Source of the DNA: Pseudoduganella aquatica
Lineage (GTDB): Bacteria > Pseudomonadota > Gammaproteobacteria > Burkholderiales > Burkholderiaceae_D
Assembly: GCF_009857595.1 (NCBI RefSeq)
Contig: NZ_WWCU01000038.1
Span: 1-60,045, forward strand
Direction: 5' to 3'
Length of the DNA stretch: 60,045 nucleotides
Part shown: positions 31,221 through 39,740 of the stretch, in pieces
How the letters are laid out: each line of letters starts with the position of its first letter
How positions within the stretch are numbered: the first letter of the stretch is position 1
Notes under the pieces: model-generated
The model's database searches: none
Seen by the model: the letters and a program-made list of their open reading frames with translations, nothing else
What the model was told of the DNA's origin: nothing
Made by a program: the position numbers and the translations under genes

Positions 31221-32024
31221 CTAGCGTGCCAAGGATGCGAGGAAGCTTTCCATGGCCGCGCTGCTGGCGCTCGGCGAGCTCAAGTGTGGACAGTGGCCGA
31301 CATTGTCGATCACGGACAAGGTGCTGCGTGGCAGGACACGATGCATGTATTCGCCTACCGCCAGCGGGGCGATCAGGTCGTCGCTGCACTGGACTATCAG
31401 TGCCGGCACCGCCGACTTTGGCAGGTCGGCGCGATGGTCGGACAGGAAAGTGACGCGGGCGAAGTGTTTGGCAATGGCGGGATCGGTGCGGCAGAAGCTG
31501 TTCGTCAATTCGGCGCCCAGTTCCGGCTGTTCCGGCGCACCCATGATCGCCGGCGCCATGGCGCTCGACCAGCCCAAATAATTGCTTTCGACGGTGGCCA
31601 GCAGGTCATCGATGTCTTCCCGTTCGAAGCCGCCGACGTAGTCGCCATCGTTCACATAGCACGGCGAGGGACCAATCATGAGCTGGGCCAGGAAGCGCTG
31701 CGGCGCTTCGATGGTGGCCAGCAGGCCGATCATGGCACTGACGGAGTGGCCGACAAAGATGACCGGTCCCGAGGCGTACTGGTCCAATATCTCCAGCAGG
31801 TCAGCCGCGTAGCCGTGCAAGACGCCATATTTGCTTTCGTCGTAAGCCGACAGATCGGATCCGCCGCTGCCAACGAGGTCGAATGTCACGACGCGAAAGC
31901 GCTGCTCGAAGTGCGGCACAAGAAGGCGCCACATATTTTGATCGCAGCCAAAGCCGTGCGCGAACACCATCGTGACGTCGCCGCTACCACTGACGCGCAC
32001 GTTATTCCTCTTTTGAATGTCCAT
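31221..32024 (-). CDS. RsbQ-like alpha/beta hydrolase
   Basis: A 267-residue alpha/beta hydrolase closely following the RsbQ pattern: VSGSG near the start, FAHGFGCDQNMW, FDLVGSGGSDLSAYD, VGHSVSAMIG, IGPSPCYVND, NYLGW, FCRTDPAIAKHFA, QCSDDLIAP and GHCPHLS. The catalytic triad is visible as Ser94, Asp215 or 216 and His244. No signal peptide or membrane segment. RsbQ of Bacillus works with the PAS phosphatase RsbP and is thought to supply a small hydrophobic signal; the plant receptors D14 and KAI2 are relatives. The downstream gene is a PAS histidine kinase 2 bases away, so the pair is surely cotranscribed. Confidence 0.92.
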   Translation of the reverse strand: MDIQKRNNVRVSGSGDVTMVFAHGFGCDQNMWRLLVPHFEQRFRVVTFDLVGSGGSDLSAYDESKYGVLHGYAADLLEILDQYASGPVIFVGHSVSAMIGLLATIEAPQRFLAQLMIGPSPCYVNDGDYVGGFEREDIDDLLATVESNYLGWSSAMAPAIMGAPEQPELGAELTNSFCRTDPAIAKHFARVTFLSDHRADLPKSAVPALIVQCSDDLIAPLAVGEYMHRVLPRSTLSVIDNVGHCPHLSSPSASSAAMESFLASLAR

Positions 32025-32133
32025 TGCGCTTTCGGGGTCGTTGAATCAATAGGAAGCAATCGGGGGATTGTACAGGTAGAGGACGCAACGCCGGGTCCGT
32101 TTGCTGCAAGCCCGAAATATTTAACGCTGAGGA

Positions 32134-32922
32134 CTAACGCTTTGCTGCGTGATGCTCGGTTTCGTCCAAGGGCACGCCATATTTCTTCATGATTTGCGCG
32201 TAGCTACCGTCTTTTTGCATGGAGCCAAACGCCGCCTTCCATTTCTCTCCTTGCCGGGCGTCGAAGTTGTGCGAGCTGGCCAGGTACAGCCCGATTTTCC
32301 CGACTGGCTTGCCAATGCGCAGCGTCGCCAGTGAGCGGCCAAGTTCCGCTTCCGTGGCCTTGAGCACCAGCGGCGCGGCGATCCAGATGTCGATGCGTCC
32401 CAGTTCCAGTTTGCCCAGGTTGGCCGCAGCGTTGTTGGCGGTTTGGATATTGCGGAAGCCGCTGCGGCGGGCCATATCCTCGGCGGGCGAGCCGAGGATA
32501 ACGCCCACGCGCAAGTCCTTGGCCGCCTCAATCGATGAAATGTCGGCGCTGCTGCCCGGCGCCGCCACCATGACGAAGCTGAATTCGAACAGCTTGCACC
32601 ACCACCGGTATTTGTCTTCATTGTCCGCCATGCGCCAAATGGTGCCTATCGCATCGTCATGGCTGCTGATCAGGAAGCGCTGACGCAGCAAGGGCATGGG
32701 CGTAATCGCGCCAGTGTATTGTGCGCGGCGCGCCATTTCGGACATCAAGTCATGGAGCAGACCTTGCTGCACGCCGTTCACGCTGTAGGCGAGGGGCGCA
32801 ACACGATCAATATAAACCCGTGGTTCGCTGCGAGCGGCGCTGGCGGCGAGCAGCAATAAGCCGCACAGCGCTGCGCACTTGAAAATCGAAGCACTGGGGA
32901 CGTTACGCACGCTGGTCATCAC
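32134..32922 (-). CDS. Periplasmic solute-binding protein, SBP_bac_3-like
   Basis: A 262-residue exported protein with a signal peptide (about 1-32). Family 3 landmarks are LAYSVNGVQQGLLHDLMSEMARRA at the first lobe, KDLRVGVILGSPAEDMARR, LGKLELGRIDIWIAAP and a C-terminal FGSMQKDGSYAQIMKKYG helix. No ABC permease or ATPase genes accompany it. It lies upstream of the RsbQ-like gene on the same strand with about 110 bases between, so cotranscription is possible but unproven; if so it could be part of the same sensing unit. The ligand is unknown. Confidence 0.8.
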   Translation of the reverse strand: MMTSVRNVPSASIFKCAALCGLLLLAASAARSEPRVYIDRVAPLAYSVNGVQQGLLHDLMSEMARRAQYTGAITPMPLLRQRFLISSHDDAIGTIWRMADNEDKYRWWCKLFEFSFVMVAAPGSSADISSIEAAKDLRVGVILGSPAEDMARRSGFRNIQTANNAAANLGKLELGRIDIWIAAPLVLKATEAELGRSLATLRIGKPVGKIGLYLASSHNFDARQGEKWKAAFGSMQKDGSYAQIMKKYGVPLDETEHHAAKR

Positions 32923-33077
32923 TCATCCCGGTAACAGGTTGTTTGTTGACTCTCATTTTGCGGAGATATTTCGCAATGCACTAGCTGCGTGAGTGCAAGA
33001 GACTATTTCGCCGAAAGTAATGAATGATGTAAATCTTCGATGAAAGTGCTCTTATATCTCACCGTAGCCGTGTAGGC

Positions 33078-33626
33078 TCACGATTTTCGCGAAGCGCGGT
33101 GCGATGCCGATGCGGTAGGCTGCCTGCGTGCCGTTTCTGCGCTGTCGGACGCGCCAGGCAGACTTTCGGGCAGCGGCTCGCCTTCAATCCGGAAGTGCCG
33201 GAAGAATTTGAACGTTCGGCTCACGCCACGCGGGTCGGAAAGGAAGGGAAGGGCAAATTCCCGTTCGGCGAGCAGCACCGCGCGCCAAACGGTGCCGGCG
33301 AAGAAGCGAAACGCTAGCGTATTTGGAGGTTGGAGATGCAGGTCAGTAAAGGCGCCGGTGGAATACATACCGCCAAGCACAGCCGCATCGAGCAACGCCA
33401 AATTGGCGTCGAACATATAAATTCGCAGCATGTCTTCAAACGGAATGTCATCGGTGAAGAAGGCGATTCGACAGTCTTGCCAATCGACAGCTGCTTCCAG
33501 TATGGCGCCGTCGACGACCACCCCGGTGGGTTTGCCGTCAACCAGCAGTTCGGAAGACGCCAGCGCGGTATCCGTGTTGTGTGATACCAGCCGTGCTGCG
33601 AATTCCGAGTTCGAAAGTAGTCTCAC
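33078..33626 (-). CDS. Uncharacterised soluble protein, possible immunity partner
   Basis: A 182-residue protein with no family I recognise. It is predicted soluble, with alternating strand-like segments (TGVVVDGAILEAAVDWQDCRIAFFTDD, RIYMFDANLALLDAAVLGG, FRFFAGTVWRAVLLAEREFALPFL) and a disordered Ser/Ala-rich tail. It starts at GTG 33626, 9 bases after the stop of the gene at 33636-34331, so the two probably form a pair. If the first gene encodes a toxin, this is the natural immunity candidate, but a cytoplasmic protein would have to act from inside on a membrane toxin. Role is inference. Confidence 0.6.
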   Translation of the reverse strand: MRLLSNSEFAARLVSHNTDTALASSELLVDGKPTGVVVDGAILEAAVDWQDCRIAFFTDDIPFEDMLRIYMFDANLALLDAAVLGGMYSTGAFTDLHLQPPNTLAFRFFAGTVWRAVLLAEREFALPFLSDPRGVSRTFKFFRHFRIEGEPLPESLPGASDSAETARRQPTASASHRASRKS

Positions 33627-33635
33627 GAGCTTGCT

Positions 33636-34331
33636 CTACCATATGAAGCCAGCGCCGAAGGCTGCCAGAGCACCTCCGACAAACGCACCTATTGTTACAC
33701 ATACAGGCGCCCCAGGACCGCACGCCAAACCCGCGAGGGCGCCAGCGGCGATACTTCCGCCAATTCCCGCAGTGGTGGTCGCCAGTTCGCGCTTGATCGC
33801 GGTAGTTCTATTGCGAGCGGTGAGCACGTTGTATGTCGATATTGCCAATGACAGCAGAATGACGCCACGACCCAGGTATGACAAGCGCATCATATTGCGG
33901 GTGATGGAAGGTTGAGACCTCCCGGAGGAGGCCACGATTTCCGCAAATACGCGGCTCTGCTTTGCCGGCGAGAGATTTGAGAAGACAGCATTTCCCCCAA
34001 ACAACTGCGTGGTCTTTTTTGCGACGAGTGCGTTTAGTCCGCGACCCTCTGCCTTGTAGTGCTCGGCGAAAGCCCGGGCGACGGGAGTGGTGCGGGATCT
34101 GGTTAGCTGCATGACGACGTTCCTCGTATTTTGGGCCTGTTCTGCCGCTTGTACCCAAGTCAACTGGCCTCTGGCTACTTGCCTGCGCAGGTTGTCCGAC
34201 ATCGCCTTAATCTCGCGCGCGTAAATGCTGCGTGCAGCGGAGTCAATTTCCAGGTGCATCCCTGCGCTGGCTGCTGTCGCTTCCAGTGACTTGATCGTAT
34301 TTTCGAATGTTTCTTCGTTGGACCGCTGCAT
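33636..34331 (-). CDS. Uncharacterised protein with C-terminal glycine-rich membrane segments, possible toxin
   Basis: A 231-residue protein. The first ~145 residues are polar and helical (SLEATAASAGMHLEIDSAARSIYAREIKAM, then AEQAQNTRNVVMQL). The C-terminal ~80 residues hold one hydrophobic stretch (about 152-168) and a long glycine-zipper-like segment (GIGGSIAAGALAGLACG, then CVTIGAFVGGALAAFGAGFIW). This soluble-head, glycine-rich-membrane-tail design is seen in small pore-forming effectors and phage lysis-type proteins, but I know no exact family. GGGAG before the ATG supports the start. It lies next to a tRNA-Lys pair, is less GC rich than the core genes and is followed by a second uncharacterised gene. 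Confidence 0.62.
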   Translation of the reverse strand: MQRSNEETFENTIKSLEATAASAGMHLEIDSAARSIYAREIKAMSDNLRRQVARGQLTWVQAAEQAQNTRNVVMQLTRSRTTPVARAFAEHYKAEGRGLNALVAKKTTQLFGGNAVFSNLSPAKQSRVFAEIVASSGRSQPSITRNMMRLSYLGRGVILLSLAISTYNVLTARNRTTAIKRELATTTAGIGGSIAAGALAGLACGPGAPVCVTIGAFVGGALAAFGAGFIW

Positions 34332-34627
34332 GTTGGGCTCCCTGTCGATGGTGTTTGATGAGCGTACTGGGTCCGGGAACCACGGGATTTGATTCGGCGC
34401 AAGATTGTTTGATGCTGGTAGTTCTGCACTGGAAGGCCTCTGATGAACTGGCCGCAGTGCTTAGGTCTGCGGGGGGAGCTTTCGCTTATGCTGCAGCGAA
34501 ATAGCGGCGTATGGAAGCTGAATTTGCCTATCGGGCGTGTTAGAGTGCAGAACGCAGTATCAGGCCTCTGTCGATACTGTCACGCGGTAGAGGTTGCAGC
34601 GTAAGCGACCAGAGAGCGACCAGAAAC
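34332..34627. other. Gene-free stretch between the possible toxin gene and the tRNA-Lys terminator
   Basis: About 300 bases without a credible gene. Short open frames exist on both strands but have no ribosome binding sites or recognisable products. The part nearest 34331 must hold the promoter of the toxin-like gene; I see no clear -35/-10 pair. Confidence 0.5.
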
Positions 34628-34659
34628 AAAAAAGCCCACGAACGTAAATTCGTGGGCTT
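34628..34659 (-). terminator. Rho-independent terminator downstream of the tandem tRNA-Lys genes
   Basis: A stem AAGCCCACGAA / TTCGTGGGCTT running into a T-run on the minus strand, 13 bases past the 3' end of the tRNA. It is nearly the same as the terminator at 6752-6783, differing mainly in the loop. Confidence 0.85.
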
Positions 34660-34672
34660 CCTTGATTATTCT

Positions 34673-34748
34673 TGGTAGGCCGTGCGGGATTCGAACCTGC
34701 GACCAACGGATTAAAAGTCCGCTGCTCTACCAGCTGAGCTAACGACCC
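34673..34748 (-). tRNA. tRNA-Lys (UUU), second copy
   Basis: A 76-base minus-strand tRNA with anticodon TTT and encoded CCA; base for base it reads the same as the gene at 6797-6872. It is the downstream member of a tandem pair, 29 bases after the third copy. Confidence 0.97.
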
Positions 34749-34777
34749 AAGGTAATGAAACCTTAGCTTCTTTCGAG

Positions 34778-34853
34778 TGGTAGGCCGTGCGGGATTCGAA
34801 CCTGCGACCAACGGATTAAAAGTCCGCTGCTCTACCAGCTGAGCTAACGACCC
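34778..34853 (-). tRNA. tRNA-Lys (UUU), third copy
   Basis: A 76-base minus-strand tRNA with anticodon TTT and encoded CCA, identical to the other two copies as far as I can read. It is the first gene of the tandem tRNA-Lys transcript, whose only visible terminator is at 34628-34659. The tolQRA-cpoB operon ends about 75 bases upstream. Confidence 0.97.
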
Positions 34854-34930
34854 CCGAAAGAAGCAAGATTATAGGGGTGTCCCGCCGTCCTGTCAAATGC
34901 TCTTGAGCATCAACTGTCGCCGCAGGCCGC

Positions 34931-35707
34931 TTATTTGGCTTTCAGGCGTTCGCGGGCCGTGGCGGCGGACTCGCTGTCCGGGTACTTGCTCAGCAGCTCG
35001 GTCAGCGTCTTCTTGGCGTTGGCGACCGCTTTCAGCTCGGTCTGGCAGCTGGCGATGTTGAGCATGGCTTCCGGCGCGCGCGGGCTGTCCGGGTAGGCTT
35101 TCACCACCACTTGCTGCGCCAGGATGGCGGCCTTGCAGTCCTTCTGCGCGTAGTAGGTGGTGCCCAGGTAGTACTGCGCGTTGGCCGCGTAGCCCGATTC
35201 CGGGTACTGGCGCACGAATTCGGCCAGCGCCACGGTGGCGGTCTTGAAGTCGCCGGCCTTGAACAGCAGCATGGCCGCGTCGTAGGCTTTTTGCTCGGCC
35301 GGGTCCACGGCGGCGGTCTTGCCGTCGATGGTCACCTGGCGCGGCTCGAGCTTGCGCAGGCGGGCGTCGAGGTCGACGTAGAAATCTTTCTGGCGCTTTT
35401 GCGTGTTGGCCAGTTCGTTGGCCAGCACTTCCAGCGAGCCGCGCAACTTGGCGATTTCGCTCATGGTCTGCTCGTGCTGGTTGTTGATGTCCAGCGCGAT
35501 GGACTTGTCGGCCTTGGAGTCGATGCGGCCGTTCAGCTCGGCGCGCATGGCTTCCACCTTGGCGCGCAGGTCGAGGATGGCTTTGCGGGCTTCGTCGTCG
35601 TCGAACAGGGCGGCGCTGGCGTGCAGCGGCAGGAAGGTGGCGGCGGCCAGCAGGGCGGCGGCGGTGGCGGAACGCAGGCGGAATTTGGTCAGTGTCGTCA
35701 TGTGCAT
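34931..35707 (-). CDS. cpoB: CpoB, Tol-Pal system coordinator
   Basis: A 258-residue periplasmic protein (older name YbgF). A signal peptide (about 1-33, ending ASA) precedes a coiled-coil trimerisation region (about 35-120, ARKAILDLRAKVEAMRAELNGRID onward) and C-terminal TPR repeats (about 140-255: AYDAAMLLFKAGDFKTATVALAEFVRQYPESGYAANAQYYLGTTYY and following). CpoB is known to link the Tol machine with PBP1B during outer-membrane constriction. It is the last gene of the tol operon. I start at 35707, closest to GAAAG; an ATG at 35701 is equally plausible. Confidence 0.94.
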   Translation of the reverse strand: MHMTTLTKFRLRSATAAALLAAATFLPLHASAALFDDDEARKAILDLRAKVEAMRAELNGRIDSKADKSIALDINNQHEQTMSEIAKLRGSLEVLANELANTQKRQKDFYVDLDARLRKLEPRQVTIDGKTAAVDPAEQKAYDAAMLLFKAGDFKTATVALAEFVRQYPESGYAANAQYYLGTTYYAQKDCKAAILAQQVVVKAYPDSPRAPEAMLNIASCQTELKAVANAKKTLTELLSKYPDSESAATARERLKAK

Positions 35708-35788
35708 TGCGCTTTCAAAATAGAAACGGGGCAGGGCGCAGTATAAACTGCGCGCCGCCCCGTGTGTTGCCATACTAAGACTACAGAA

Positions 35789-36316
35789 TTACTTGTAGAC
35801 GATATCGGCACGGCGGTTTTGCGCCCATGCTTCTTCCGTGTGGCCTTCGGCTTTTGGCTTTTCTTTGCCCAGCGATACGGCTTCGATCTGGCCTTCTGGC
35901 ACGCCCAGGGCGGTCATGGCTTTACGGACGGCTTCAGCGCGCTTCTGGCCCAGGGCCAGGTTGTATTCTGCGCCGCCGCGTTCGTCGGTGTTGCCTTGGA
36001 TCAGGATCGAGCGCTTGGCGTTCTTGGTCAGGTAGCCGGAGTGATTCTGCACCACTGGCTTGCCGTCTTCACGCACAACGTAGCTGTCGAAGTCGAAGTA
36101 CACGGAACGCTGAGCCAGCACGCCTTTAGGATCGTCCAGCGGGTCGATCGAAGCGGTTTGTACTGGGGCAACTGGGCGGGTGTCGGCAACTGGCTTGGCC
36201 GCTTCAACTGGCTTTTCCACCACTGGTGCTGGTTCTGCCACTTTTACTGGGGTCGAGCAAGCCGACAGCAGGGCTGCGGTGCTGAGGATGAAGGCTACGC
36301 TTTTAACGTTACGCAT
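35789..36316 (-). CDS. pal: Pal, peptidoglycan-associated lipoprotein
   Basis: A 175-residue outer-membrane lipoprotein. The lipobox LLSAC puts the lipidated Cys at residue 20, a proline/valine-rich linker follows to about 60, and the C-terminal OmpA-like domain carries VYFDFDSYVV, IQGNTDERGGAEYNLALGQKRAEAV and the conserved NRRADIVY end. It binds peptidoglycan and, through TolB, couples the outer membrane to the TolQRA motor. It lies between tolB and cpoB, as in most proteobacteria. Confidence 0.97.
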   Translation of the reverse strand: MRNVKSVAFILSTAALLSACSTPVKVAEPAPVVEKPVEAAKPVADTRPVAPVQTASIDPLDDPKGVLAQRSVYFDFDSYVVREDGKPVVQNHSGYLTKNAKRSILIQGNTDERGGAEYNLALGQKRAEAVRKAMTALGVPEGQIEAVSLGKEKPKAEGHTEEAWAQNRRADIVYK

Positions 36317-36353
36317 GGTTAGTTCTCCTGGTCGTTGATGAAAGGACTGCTTT

Positions 36354-37628
36354 TTACTTCATGAAAGGACCCCAGGTGGGCTCCTTGATATTGCCCGCTT
36401 GAATCGTCAAGCGTTGCTTTACGCGGCCGTCGACCGACACCACAGCCAGCGATTTGCGGCCGCCCGAAACGGTCGCGTACAGCAGGTACTTGCCGTTCGG
36501 GGCGAAGCTAGGCGATTCGTCGCTGGTGGTGTCGGACAGGCGTTGTTCCTGGCCGGAGGCGAGATCCAGTACAAAGAGCTGGAAGTTGCCGCCGTCGCGC
36601 CGGGAGATGTAAGCCAGCGTGTTTCCGTCCGAGGAAATACGCGGGCTGATGTTGTAGCTGCCGCTGAAGGTGACGCGCTTGGCTTCGCCGCCGTTGGCGC
36701 TCATGCGGTAGATCTGCGGGCCGCCGCTGCGGTCGCTGGTGAAGTAGATGTACTGGCCGTCGGCCGAGAACTGCGGCTCGGTGTCGATGCCGGAGCTGTT
36801 CGAGATGCGGCGGATGCCGCTGCCGTCGGCGTTGGCGATGAAGATCTGGGTGTTGCCGGTCTTGGACAGGGCCACGGCCACCTTGCTGCCGTCCGGCGAC
36901 CACGACGGCGCCGAGTTGCTGCCTTTTTCATTGGCCACCACGGTGCGCGCGCGCGTCACCAGGTTCTGCACGTAGACCACGGGTTTTTTCTGCTCGAAGG
37001 AGACGTAGGCCACCTTGTTGCCGTCCGGCGACCAGGACGGCGAAATGATGGGCTCGTTCGAGATCAGCGCCGGCAGTTCGTTCTCGCCGTCCGAGTCCGC
37101 CACCACCAGGCGGTACTGGCGGCCCTGCTGGGTGACGTAGGCGACGCGGGTGGCGAAGGCGCCGCGCACGCCGGTCAGTTTTTCGTAGACGTCGTCGGCG
37201 ATCTTGTGGGCCGACAGGCGCACTTCGTTGACCGAGGTGGTCTGGTCCATCTGTGACAGCTTGGTGGCCTTGATGGTGTCGTGCAGCTTGTAGCGCACGT
37301 CGAAGCCGCCGTTGGCCAGCTTGCTGACGGTGCCGACCACGATGGCGTTGGCGCCGCGCGATTTCCATTGGCTGTAGTCGACGTCGTTCGGGTTGTTGAT
37401 CACGCCGGCGTCGATGATCTTGAACATGCCGCTGCGTTCCAGGTCGGCCTTGATGACGGCCGACACCTGGGCAGGCGCCACGCCTTCGTCGGCAAAGGCG
37501 GCCACGGCGACCGGGATCTGGTTGCTGCCGACACCGGAGATTTCCACCTTCAGCTGCGCGTAGGCGTTCAGGCTGGCCAGCAGGCTGGCGGCGGCGAGTG
37601 CATTGGTCAGGCTAGTCATTTTTTTCAT
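36354..37628 (-). CDS. tolB: TolB, periplasmic beta-propeller of the Tol-Pal system
   Basis: A 424-residue periplasmic protein with a signal peptide (about 1-24), an N-terminal alpha/beta domain (about 25-155) and a six-bladed propeller built of WSPDG-type repeats (ISPSWSPDGNKVAYVS, APSWSPDGSKVAVAL, PQFSADGQYIYFTSD and others). The N-terminal strand of the mature protein contacts TolA while the propeller binds Pal. The ATG at 37628 begins the signal peptide; an upstream TTG is in frame but unlikely. The upstream tolA stop is 8 bases away. Confidence 0.97.
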   Translation of the reverse strand: MKKMTSLTNALAAASLLASLNAYAQLKVEISGVGSNQIPVAVAAFADEGVAPAQVSAVIKADLERSGMFKIIDAGVINNPNDVDYSQWKSRGANAIVVGTVSKLANGGFDVRYKLHDTIKATKLSQMDQTTSVNEVRLSAHKIADDVYEKLTGVRGAFATRVAYVTQQGRQYRLVVADSDGENELPALISNEPIISPSWSPDGNKVAYVSFEQKKPVVYVQNLVTRARTVVANEKGSNSAPSWSPDGSKVAVALSKTGNTQIFIANADGSGIRRISNSSGIDTEPQFSADGQYIYFTSDRSGGPQIYRMSANGGEAKRVTFSGSYNISPRISSDGNTLAYISRRDGGNFQLFVLDLASGQEQRLSDTTSDESPSFAPNGKYLLYATVSGGRKSLAVVSVDGRVKQRLTIQAGNIKEPTWGPFMK

Positions 37629-37636
37629 ATTGGTTC

Positions 37637-38587
37637 TCAAGGCAAATCTTTCATGTTGAATCCTGCGGTAATCTCGCGTTCGACCGTGCCGTCTTTCTTC
37701 TTCGGCAAAGGCGAGGACTTGGCGATGGCTGCTTCCACCGCCAGGTCGTAGGCGGGAATGCCGCTACTCTTGATCTTCCGGACCGAAATAATTTCCCCAG
37801 TTGGCAGTTGCTCGATCTTGAACTCGGCGCGCGGGTTGCCGGCGACGTCGCTGCCGGCATACGCGATGTTGCTCTTGATCTTGGCGGTAATGGCTGCCAC
37901 GTAGCCGCTGTCCAGGCGCGACGCGGTCGCTTTCGCGGCCGTGCCGGTGGTGCCTGCGCCAACGGCGCCCGTGATGCGCGCCATTTCCGCCGCACGCTGT
38001 TTATCCAGCTTTTTCTGCTCTGCTTCCGCTTTGGCCTTGGCTGCCTTTTCGGCGGCTTTCTTGTCTTCCTTGGCCTGATCCAGCTTGGCCTTTTCCTCGG
38101 CCAGTTTCTGCTCTTCCAGCTTTTTCTTCTCGTCGAGTTTCTTCTTCTCGTCGAGCTTCTTCTGTTCGAGTTCCTTGGCCTTTTGTTCGGCTACTTTTTT
38201 TGCCTTCTCTTCTTCAACGCGTTCCTTCTCGGCCTTTTCCTTGGCCTTGCGCTTTTGCAGCGCAATCTCGGGGTCGACGGCCGGCGGCGGCGCTTCCACT
38301 GGTGGCGCTACCACCTTGGGCGGCGGCGTGGGCGCGGGCTCCGGTTCCGGCTCGGGCTCAGGTTTCGCTTCCGGCGGCTGCGGCGCCGGCGGGGCGGCGG
38401 TCTGGGTGCTCATGTCCCACACTTCCGCTTCCACCGCCACCGGCTCGTTGTTCTGCCATGCCACGCCCACCCACAGGAAGAACAGCAGGCCCGCGTGCAT
38501 GGCAGCGGCCAGGCCGATCGAGCTCCAGCGGTCGTCGCGTTTCGGCACCCGGTACGGGCCGCCTGCGGTGGCGTGTTTCATCGTCAT
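37637..38587 (-). CDS. tolA: TolA, membrane-anchored coupling protein
   Basis: The 316-residue protein has a short cytoplasmic start, one membrane helix (about 23-44), a proline-rich segment (about 65-105), a long Lys/Glu/Ala-rich helix (about 108-205) and a C-terminal TonB-like domain (about 220-316). Nearly repeated LDEKKK units occur in the helix. TolA carries the proton-motive energy of TolQR across the periplasm to TolB and Pal. The start may be ATG 38587 or ATG 38581. The tolR stop is 3 bases upstream. Confidence 0.95.
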   Translation of the reverse strand: MTMKHATAGGPYRVPKRDDRWSSIGLAAAMHAGLLFFLWVGVAWQNNEPVAVEAEVWDMSTQTAAPPAPQPPEAKPEPEPEPEPAPTPPPKVVAPPVEAPPPAVDPEIALQKRKAKEKAEKERVEEEKAKKVAEQKAKELEQKKLDEKKKLDEKKKLEEQKLAEEKAKLDQAKEDKKAAEKAAKAKAEAEQKKLDKQRAAEMARITGAVGAGTTGTAAKATASRLDSGYVAAITAKIKSNIAYAGSDVAGNPRAEFKIEQLPTGEIISVRKIKSSGIPAYDLAVEAAIAKSSPLPKKKDGTVEREITAGFNMKDLP

Positions 38588-38590
38588 ACT

Positions 38591-39031
38591 TTACTTCGTG
38601 GCCAGGCCAACGCGGCTGATGCCCATCTTTTTCGATTCCGAAATCAGCTGGATCACGTCGTCGTACTTGCTTTCCTTGTCGCCGGCGATCATCACCGGAT
38701 ACTCAGGGTGTGCCTCATGCAGCTTGCGCAGCTTGCGCACCAGGGCGTCGCGGTTGGGCTCGGTCTCCGGCGCGTCCGCGTTCTTGCCCTGCACGCCGAT
38801 CGACAGCGCGCCGTTGGGCTTGATAATGATCTGGATATAGTCGTCCGGCGGGCGGGTGGAGCGCTCGGCCTGCGGCAGGTCCACCTGCGACGGGTTGTTG
38901 GACGAGGGCATGACCATGAAAATAATGAGCAGCACCAGCATCACGTCGATGTAAGGTACGACGTTGATTTCGGACTTCAGCTTGCGGCCGCCTCGGCTGC
39001 CGCGCATGCCGCTGGAGAAGGAAGATGCCAT
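38591..39031 (-). CDS. tolR: TolR, Tol-Pal motor subunit
   Basis: A 146-residue ExbD/TolR protein. The N-terminal membrane helix contains the proton-carrying Asp in EINVVPYIDVMLVLLIIFMV, and the periplasmic domain runs from about residue 45 to the end. It works with TolQ as the ion channel that powers the Tol-Pal system. An unusually glycine/serine/arginine-rich start (SFSSGMRGSRGGRKLKSE) precedes the helix. It lies between tolQ and tolA. Confidence 0.96.
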   Translation of the reverse strand: MASSFSSGMRGSRGGRKLKSEINVVPYIDVMLVLLIIFMVMPSSNNPSQVDLPQAERSTRPPDDYIQIIIKPNGALSIGVQGKNADAPETEPNRDALVRKLRKLHEAHPEYPVMIAGDKESKYDDVIQLISESKKMGISRVGLATK

Positions 39032-39046
39032 GGTTATGCTCCCCGG

Positions 39047-39736
39047 TTAGCGCGACTGGCGCTGCAGGATGTTGGAGAACTCTTCCACGAAGCTCTCGAA
39101 GCGGATGGCCAGGCGGTCGATATCGTGCGAGAAGCGGTTGTAGGCGACCACGGCGGGGATGGCGGCGAACAGGCCGATGGCGGTGGCGATCAGCGCTTCG
39201 GCAATGCCGGGCGCGACGGCGGCCAGCGTGGCTTGCTGCACATTGGCCAGGCCGCGGAAGGCGTTCATGATGCCCCAGACGGTGCCCAGCAGGCCGATGT
39301 AGGGCGAGACCGAGCCGACCGAGGCCAGGAAGGCCAGGTGCGATTCGAGCGCGTCCATTTCGCGCTGGAAGGCGGCGCGCATGGCGCGGCGGGCGCCGTC
39401 CAGCACGGCGCCGGCGTCCAGCTCGCGGCTGGCCGCGTGCGCGGCCTTGCCCTTGATGAATTCGCCCATGCCCGCTTCGAAGATGCGCGCCAGCGCGCCG
39501 CTCTGTTCACGGTTGCTGCCGGCGCTCTGGTGCAGCGCGTGCAGGTTGCCGCCGGCCCAGAAGGTTTTCTCGAAGTCGATGGTCTGGCGGCGCGCGGCGC
39601 GCACGGCGAACATCTTGCGGAAGATATAGGTCCAGCTGGTGAGGGAAATGCCGAGCAGCAGCGCCATGATCAGCTGAACGATCAGGTGCGCGTTGGAAAT
39701 CAGGGCGATGAAGGAGAGGTCTTGAGTGACGTTCAT
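39047..39736 (-). CDS. tolQ: TolQ, Tol-Pal motor subunit
   Basis: A 229-residue MotA/TolQ/ExbB protein with three membrane helices (about 16-36, 137-160 and 170-193). Conserved segments are SVSPYIGLLGTVWGIMNAFRGL and AEALIATAIGLFAAIPAVVAYNRF. Five TolQ subunits surround two TolR in the proton channel. It starts 4 bases after ybgC ends, so it is part of the same operon. Confidence 0.97.
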   Translation of the reverse strand: MNVTQDLSFIALISNAHLIVQLIMALLLGISLTSWTYIFRKMFAVRAARRQTIDFEKTFWAGGNLHALHQSAGSNREQSGALARIFEAGMGEFIKGKAAHAASRELDAGAVLDGARRAMRAAFQREMDALESHLAFLASVGSVSPYIGLLGTVWGIMNAFRGLANVQQATLAAVAPGIAEALIATAIGLFAAIPAVVAYNRFSHDIDRLAIRFESFVEEFSNILQRQSR

Positions 39737-39740
39737 TGTT

